This document shows, piece after piece, positions 5,413-6,760 of a stretch of 6,760 bases of DNA (position 1 is its first letter; each line of letters opens with the position of its first letter). Source of the stretch: an uncultured Campylobacter sp. (lineage in GTDB: Bacteria; Campylobacterota; Campylobacteria; Campylobacterales; Campylobacteraceae); NCBI RefSeq assembly GCF_938045225.1, contig NZ_CALINL010000303.1, positions 1-6,760 of the forward strand, read 5' to 3'. The notes below the pieces were generated by a model, which saw only the letters and a program-made list of their open reading frames with translations, had not been told where the DNA came from and did no database searches. The position numbers and the translations under genes were made by a program.

Positions 5413-6020
5413 TTATCTACGTTTTATATTTTTGCCGTCTTTATTTACGCACATAAAATCCACAGTAGCCCCGCCGTCATAAATCAAAGCTACGCCATCT
5501 GAATGAAATCTGTCCTCGCAGCCCGCCTCTTTGTCGCCTCGCAGTATCTCGTCCGAAGCGTCGTCAAAAATCTCGTAATAAGCACCCCCAAAGCCCTCAT
5601 TGCGATAATAAACGTCGTCTTGCGCTCACCTCCAAACGCCTCGTTGCCCCAGATTCTTACGCCTATGACGTTTGCGCTTTTTAGTTTGGCTTTTAGTTCG
5701 CCAAAAGTCTGCTCATCCCAGCCCAGTATCCGCAGTGGCTCCTGCACGCTCGTTCGCTTATCTACGCGGATGAAGCTCGCGGTTTGGTTTTTATCGGCAC
5801 TCACGGCGCTAAACGTCTCAACCAGGGCTCCGTCTAAGCGCAGGTCAAACCAAACTTCGCGAGGCCTAATCTCGCGCGCAAAATCGCGCAATGCTAAAAT
5901 CTCGATACGATTTTTTTCGTAGTTTCGTGCTAACTCTCGTCCGTCGTATAAATTTAAGTAGACGGCCGTCGCCGCGATTAGAAAAATAATAATAAAAGAC
6001 GTTTTGTGGCTTATACTCAT
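5413..6020 (-). pseudogene. Membrane-anchored hypothetical protein broken by a one-base frameshift
   Basis: The gene starts at ATG 6020-6018, with GAGGA just upstream at 6028-6024. The in-frame TTG at 6032 is a poorer start. Residues 8-24 (SFIIIFLIAATAVYLNL) form an N-terminal membrane anchor, so the rest is probably periplasmic, with segments such as REVWFDLRLDGALVETF (54-70) and SANVIGVRIWGNEAFGG (115-131). Past about residue 133 the original frame turns into an unprotein-like Arg-rich tail ending at 5490. The -1 frame becomes open just after a TGA at 5628-5626 and reads AQDDVYYRNEGFGG, then EIFDDASDEILRG, then GVALIYDGGATVDF, to a TAA at 5415-5413. The region is 608 bases, so one added base near 5620-5628 restores a 202-residue protein. 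It lies 57 bases downstream of thiD on the same strand. I recognise no family. A sequencing error, a real mutation, or recoding could explain it. Confidence 0.7.
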
Positions 6021-6077
6021 AAATCCTCGCAAATTCTTTTATTCTTGCTCTAATTTACGGCGTCAAGCACGCTAAAT

Positions 6078-6760
6078 TTAAAATTTAACCCCGTGATTTA
6101 GCAGTTTTCTCACGCCTAGATTCGTGTCGATGCCGCTGATTATAGCGTTATATATATACTCTTTGGCTTGCTGGATGGCGCTTTCTAGGCTTTGGCCGCG
6201 AGCGAGCAGGCAGGCTAGCGAGCTAGAAAACGTGCAGCCAGCGCCGATGATAACTAGCGGGTCGGCTAGCGGCGTCTCAAAGTTTTGCACGCTGCCGTCC
6301 TTGCGGTAGAGCGTGTCGATGCTTTTGCCGGCGACGATGTGTTTTTTCACGATCACGTCGCACGGCAGATTCGTAAAATCATCGCCGAAAAGCACGTCTG
6401 CTTCGCGCAGGTTCGGCGTCGTAACGGCGGCAAATTTCATCAGCTCTTTTAGCCGCTCGATGGCGCTATCTTTGATGAGTTTGTGGCCCATTTTCGAGAC
6501 GCAGACGGGATCTAGCACCACGGGAGCAGAGTTTTTCTCTAAAAAACCCTGCACGACGTCCATGATGGGCTCATTAAATAGCATACCGATTTTAACGGCG
6601 TCGAAGCTAAACTCGGCCGCGAGCATCTCGAGCTGGTCGGCGATGAATGAGGGATCTAGCGAAACGATATTTTTGATCTTGTCCGTGTTTTCGGCAGTTA
6701 GCGCCGTGACCGCGGTCGCGCTATAACAGCCAAAGTGCGCGCACGCCTTGATGTCGGCTT
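6078..6760 (-). CDS. thiD: Hydroxymethylpyrimidine/phosphomethylpyrimidine kinase, N-terminus beyond the window
   Basis: ThiD phosphorylates HMP and then HMP-phosphate to HMP-PP, the pyrimidine precursor of thiamine, in the cytoplasm. The frame is open to the right edge; the first complete codon is at 6758. The visible part is 226 residues, about 20 short of a usual 265. It begins ADIKACAHFGCYSATAVTALTAENT, matching the family's '(Q)ADxKt...G.YgmsviTAlTaqnT' segment. Later come DPVCVSKMGHKL (83-94), TTPNLREAD (113-121, the 'TPNLxEA' motif) and GAGCTFSSSLACLLARG (172-188), with the anion-hole Cys175. The usual HGTGC reads IIGAGC here, and KGGH reads KKH, so the active site is somewhat divergent. 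A related ribokinase-family kinase such as a pyridoxal kinase is the main alternative. The stop lies in TAAATTT (6080-6074 on this strand). Confidence 0.85.
   Translation of the reverse strand, partial: ADIKACAHFGCYSATAVTALTAENTDKIKNIVSLDPSFIADQLEMLAAEFSFDAVKIGMLFNEPIMDVVQGFLEKNSAPVVLDPVCVSKMGHKLIKDSAIERLKELMKFAAVTTPNLREADVLFGDDFTNLPCDVIVKKHIVAGKSIDTLYRKDGSVQNFETPLADPLVIIGAGCTFSSSLACLLARGQSLESAIQQAKEYIYNAIISGIDTNLGVRKLLNHGVKF

Noticed and set aside
5503..5922. Plus-strand open frame of 139 residues
   Set aside because: It is antisense to the frameshifted membrane-anchored gene, whose N-terminal anchor and start are better supported; the translation shows no domain.
6313..6726. Plus-strand open frames at 6124-6309 and 6313-6726
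   Set aside because: Both are antisense shadows of thiD, which has clear family motifs.

Overview
The window looks like chromosomal DNA of a Campylobacter with moderate GC, of the C. rectus / C. showae / C. curvus / C. gracilis type. This rests on the gene order frr - pyrE - small RDD membrane protein, on the Campylobacter-like protein sequences, on coding GC of about 50-57% in several genes, and on an extreme excess of the word AAATTT between genes. The species assignment is inference.

Layout, left to right. Positions 1-112 are very AT-rich (about 25% GC) and hold at most a weak divergent partial ORF. A 49-residue ORF (113-262) overlaps the start of frr (ribosome recycling factor, 252-809), which ends in a clear intrinsic terminator (820-854). 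After a promoter-bearing gap comes pyrE (orotate phosphoribosyltransferase, 1121-1732), with two palindromic elements in its leader. A 663-bp stretch with no convincing gene follows, then an RDD-family membrane protein starting at a TTG (2396-2818). Next is a 514-residue VirD4/TraG/HerA-like P-loop ATPase without a membrane anchor (3046-4590), then an AT-richer two-helix membrane protein (4748-5218). On the minus strand lie thiD (6078 to beyond the right edge) and, downstream of it, a membrane-anchored protein whose reading frame is broken by one missing base (5413-6020). The plus- and minus-strand blocks converge on 5219-5412.

frr, pyrE and thiD are housekeeping genes for ribosome recycling, pyrimidine synthesis and thiamine synthesis. 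The ATPase and its low-GC membrane neighbour are the accessory-looking part; no relaxase, secretion gene, nuclease or other partner is visible, so their job is unknown.

Three observations stand out. AAATTT occurs about 50 times, mostly between genes, and four stop codons sit exactly inside TAAATTT. The 5413-6020 gene is frameshifted, with a conserved-looking 70-residue tail in another frame. The coupling-protein-like ATPase is an orphan. I do not see a complete new multi-gene system here.
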